A stretch of DNA of 53,106 nt from Planctomycetota bacterium (GTDB lineage: Bacteria > Planctomycetota > Planctomycetia > Gemmatales > Gemmataceae): the NCBI GenBank assembly GCA_016873225.1, contig VGXS01000029.1, positions 1-53,106 of the forward strand. The letters run 5' to 3'. Of the stretch, positions 51,275 through 53,106 are shown piece by piece; position 1 is the stretch's first letter, and every line of letters begins with the position of its first letter. Under the pieces are notes generated by a model. It saw only the letters and a list, made by a program, of their open reading frames with translations. It had not been told where the DNA came from and did no database searches. The translations under genes and the position numbers were made by a program.

Positions 51275-52671
51275 GCGCGGCAAGGCACCGGGTTCTCGTG
51301 GTGGACGATGAGCCCGTGATCCGGTCCAGCCTGGCGGAGTGCCTGGAGGGCGAAGGGTTCGACACCGCCGTCGCCTCGACCGGCGAGGAAGCCGTCCTGG
51401 CGGTGGAGCAGGGGCCGGTCGACCTCGTGCTTTGCGACCTGCAGTTGCCAGGCATCAACGGTATCGAGACCATCGACCGCATCCTCGCCCGGGACCCGGG
51501 TGCCCTGGTCGTGCTGATGACCGCCTACGGCACCGTGGAAACAGCGGTTTCCGCCTTCCAGCGTGGCGCGCACGACTACCTTCTCAAGCCCGTGATCCTC
51601 GATGAGGTTTTGGCACGGGCCCGGCGACTGCTCGAACACCGCGAAACACTGCGCGAGAACCAGCGCCTCCGCCGCGAACTCACGCGGGTGGAACAGGCGG
51701 CTTCAACTGGCCGGCTGGTGGGCCAGGGCGCCGTGATGCGCGGTATCAGGACGCTGATCGGCAAGATCGGCCCGGCCCGCTCCACCGTGCTCATCCTGGG
51801 AGAAAGCGGCACCGGCAAGGAACTGGCGGCCCGGGCCCTTCATGAACTCGGCGAGAAAGCCCGCGACCCGGCCGGGAAGGACCCCGGGCGGTTCCTCGCA
51901 GTCAACTGCGCCGCCATCCCCGGGGATCTCTTGGAAAACCAGTTGTTCGGGCACCGCCGGGGCGCGTTCACCAGCGCCGACCGTGATCAGGCCGGCCTGT
52001 TTGTCCACGCCGGCAAGGGCACCGTGTTCCTCGACGAGATAGGCGAGCTGCCCCTGGCCACGCAGGCCAAGCTGCTCAGGGCCATCGAACAGCGCGAGGT
52101 CCTGCCCGTGGGCGCCAACGAACCGGTCCGGGTCGAGGCGCGGGTGCTCGCCGCCACCAACAAGGACCTGCAGGCGGAGATCGAAGCCAACCGTTTCCGA
52201 TCCGACTTGTACTACCGGCTGAATGTGGTGAGTTTGCGGATGCCTTCCCTCCGGGAAAGACGCGAGGACATCCCCGAACTGGCCGAGCACCTGCTGGCCC
52301 GGCATGCCGGCATGGCGGGTAAACGCTTCCAGGGGATCAGCAGGCAGGCGATGGCGCTGCTGCGGGAGGCGCTCTGGAAAGGAAATGTGCGCGAACTCGA
52401 CAATGTGCTCCAGCGGGCGGTGATTTTGGGCGATGGCCCGCTGGTGGAACCGCACGACCTTCCAGCCGACCTGGTGGGCGAGTCAATCGATCCCTCGGCG
52501 GTCGATTCGCTGCCCGAGGCCGTTCGGCGGTTTGAAAGGATGCACATCGAGCGCCTGCTGCGCGAATGTCCCGACAAGCGGGAGGCCGCCAGACGCATGG
52601 AAATCGGCCTGAGCTCGCTCTACCGGCGGATGGGCGACCTGGGAATCGACCTGGAGGCCGGGGAGGAATAG
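51271..52671 (+). CDS. NtrC-family sigma-54-type response regulator
   Basis: The 466-residue protein has a receiver domain (phospho-acceptor Asp56 in LVLCDLQLPG, acid pair at 12-13, conserved Lys in LLKPV), an AAA+ domain (Walker A GESGTGKE, Walker B TVFLDEIGEL, AATNKDL, LREREEDI-like RRERREDIPELAEHLL) and a C-terminal Fis-type HTH (RRFERMHIERLLRECPDKREAARRMEIGLSSLYRRM). The loop that normally reads GAFTGA to touch sigma-54 here reads GAFTSA. So it is an activator acting on sigma-54 promoters, perhaps with altered contact. It overlaps the kinase gene by four bases. Targets unknown; the polysaccharide genes upstream are candidates by position only. Confidence 0.94.
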   Translation: MSAARHRVLVVDDEPVIRSSLAECLEGEGFDTAVASTGEEAVLAVEQGPVDLVLCDLQLPGINGIETIDRILARDPGALVVLMTAYGTVETAVSAFQRGAHDYLLKPVILDEVLARARRLLEHRETLRENQRLRRELTRVEQAASTGRLVGQGAVMRGIRTLIGKIGPARSTVLILGESGTGKELAARALHELGEKARDPAGKDPGRFLAVNCAAIPGDLLENQLFGHRRGAFTSADRDQAGLFVHAGKGTVFLDEIGELPLATQAKLLRAIEQREVLPVGANEPVRVEARVLAATNKDLQAEIEANRFRSDLYYRLNVVSLRMPSLRERREDIPELAEHLLARHAGMAGKRFQGISRQAMALLREALWKGNVRELDNVLQRAVILGDGPLVEPHDLPADLVGESIDPSAVDSLPEAVRRFERMHIERLLRECPDKREAARRMEIGLSSLYRRMGDLGIDLEAGEE

Positions 52672-52687
52672 CGCCTTTCCGAATGAC

Positions 52688-53106
52688 TCAGGCCTTGGGC
52701 GGGAAAGTGGATCCCGGCGGGGGCACGAGCCTGCGCCGGGACGCCGTGGGATGGCCGGTTTCGGGCTTGTGTTCCGCGAGTCCTTCGACCCGCAGGCTGC
52801 CCCCGGCGCGACGAAAATCCATCTCAAGCTCGTGAAGCTTCTCCATGGCTGTGGAATCGATGAATCTTGCTTCTGAAAGATCAACCAGCACTGTTTTCTC
52901 AAGACCGAATGAAATGATCCGAGCTTTGATTGAGGACCAGTTGGAATAGGTCATTGACCCAAACACCGCAACAACAGAGGACCCATCAGGGCGATCCTTG
53001 GTATCGGTTCTGGATTTGAAGGCCGAGGCAAGGGGCGCCCCTTCCCATGAATTGAGAATCTGCTGGATCACCAAGCCGGCGATGATGCCAACCAAGAGAT
53101 CATTTA
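52688..53106 (-). CDS. SulP-type anion transporter, C-terminal part with STAS domain (5' end outside window)
   Basis: The visible 138 residues are the end of a SulP family protein: the last hydrophobic stretch (NDLLVGIIAGLVIQQILNSW) followed by a STAS domain (VVAVFGSMTYSNWSSIKARI, TVLVDLSEARFIDSTAMEKLHELEMDFRRAGGSLRVEGLAEHKPE). The Asp-Ser-Thr segment is the STAS switch region. SulP proteins move sulfate, bicarbonate or other anions; which one applies cannot be told from this end. The frame is open to the window edge, so the gene continues beyond it. It converges on the NtrC-type gene. Confidence 0.88.
   Translation of the reverse strand, partial: NDLLVGIIAGLVIQQILNSWEGAPLASAFKSRTDTKDRPDGSSVVAVFGSMTYSNWSSIKARIISFGLEKTVLVDLSEARFIDSTAMEKLHELEMDFRRAGGSLRVEGLAEHKPETGHPTASRRRLVPPPGSTFPPKA

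Overview
The window looks like a chromosomal segment of a planctomycete, most likely of the Gemmata/Gemmatales type. The base composition is high in G+C. It carries two DUF1501 (Tat-exported, sulfatase-like) proteins, one large PSCyt1-DUF1549-DUF1553 cytochrome protein, a YHYH protein, a DUF1080 protein, TIM-barrel sugar-isomerase-like proteins, a Cys-type sulfatase and an RTX protein with the N-terminal Leu-Glu-Arg...Asp-Val-Pro-Ala pattern often seen in exported Gemmata proteins. The assignment is inference from gene content; no rRNA or tRNA is present to confirm it.

Layout. Positions 1-9989 are read entirely on the minus strand. A tightly coupled five-gene run (dabB, dabA, a winged-helix regulator, cysD, cysNC) pairs a DAB-type inorganic-carbon pump with sulfate activation. 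It is followed downstream by an enolase-superfamily enzyme, a secreted beta-propeller protein and the start of an acyltransferase carrying ankyrin repeats. Positions 10119-10892 hold a 131-bp direct repeat, made from the 3' end of a DUF1501 gene, flanking a small nucleoside-deoxyribosyltransferase-like gene. Positions 10792-18372 (minus) hold the DUF1501/PSCyt pair, three exported proteins and a TIM-barrel protein. efp and a serine hydrolase (18501-20276) are on the plus strand and face an RTX-calpain protease (20308-22542, minus).

Positions 22709-39799 are again minus: a DUF1501 protein; a bioB-bioF-giant membrane protein-TIM barrel run; a small membrane protein; a GT1-like glycosyltransferase; a Gfo/Idh/MocA oxidoreductase; an MFS transporter with a good intrinsic terminator; a sulfatase; and an acetyl-xylan-esterase-like hydrolase. 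At 39914-40358 two unrelated gene remnants (the start of an ECF sigma factor and the end of an RTX protein) are joined. After a DUF1080 gene, a sigma factor and a CarH/LitR-like MerR-B12 regulator are transcribed divergently across an intergenic region with repeated TTGAAC words. From 43130 to 52671 the plus strand carries a parvulin lipoprotein, an RluA-type pseudouridine synthase, a nucleotide-sugar cluster (rfbB, gmd, a GDP-sugar reductase, ugd) and an overlapping histidine kinase/NtrC-type regulator pair. The right edge cuts a SulP-type transporter gene, leaving its STAS domain.

How the parts fit together. The carbohydrate theme is strong: surface polysaccharide precursors on the plus strand, and sulfatase, esterase, glycosyltransferase, DUF1080, oxidoreductase and sugar transporter genes for glycan turnover. 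The most unusual item is the dabBA-HTH-cysD-cysNC operon, in which every junction overlaps. Other points worth a look are the repeat-flanked gene cassette, a B12-domain regulator lacking the cobalt-ligand histidine, an EF-P with Asn at its tip, and the ankyrin insertion in the acyltransferase.
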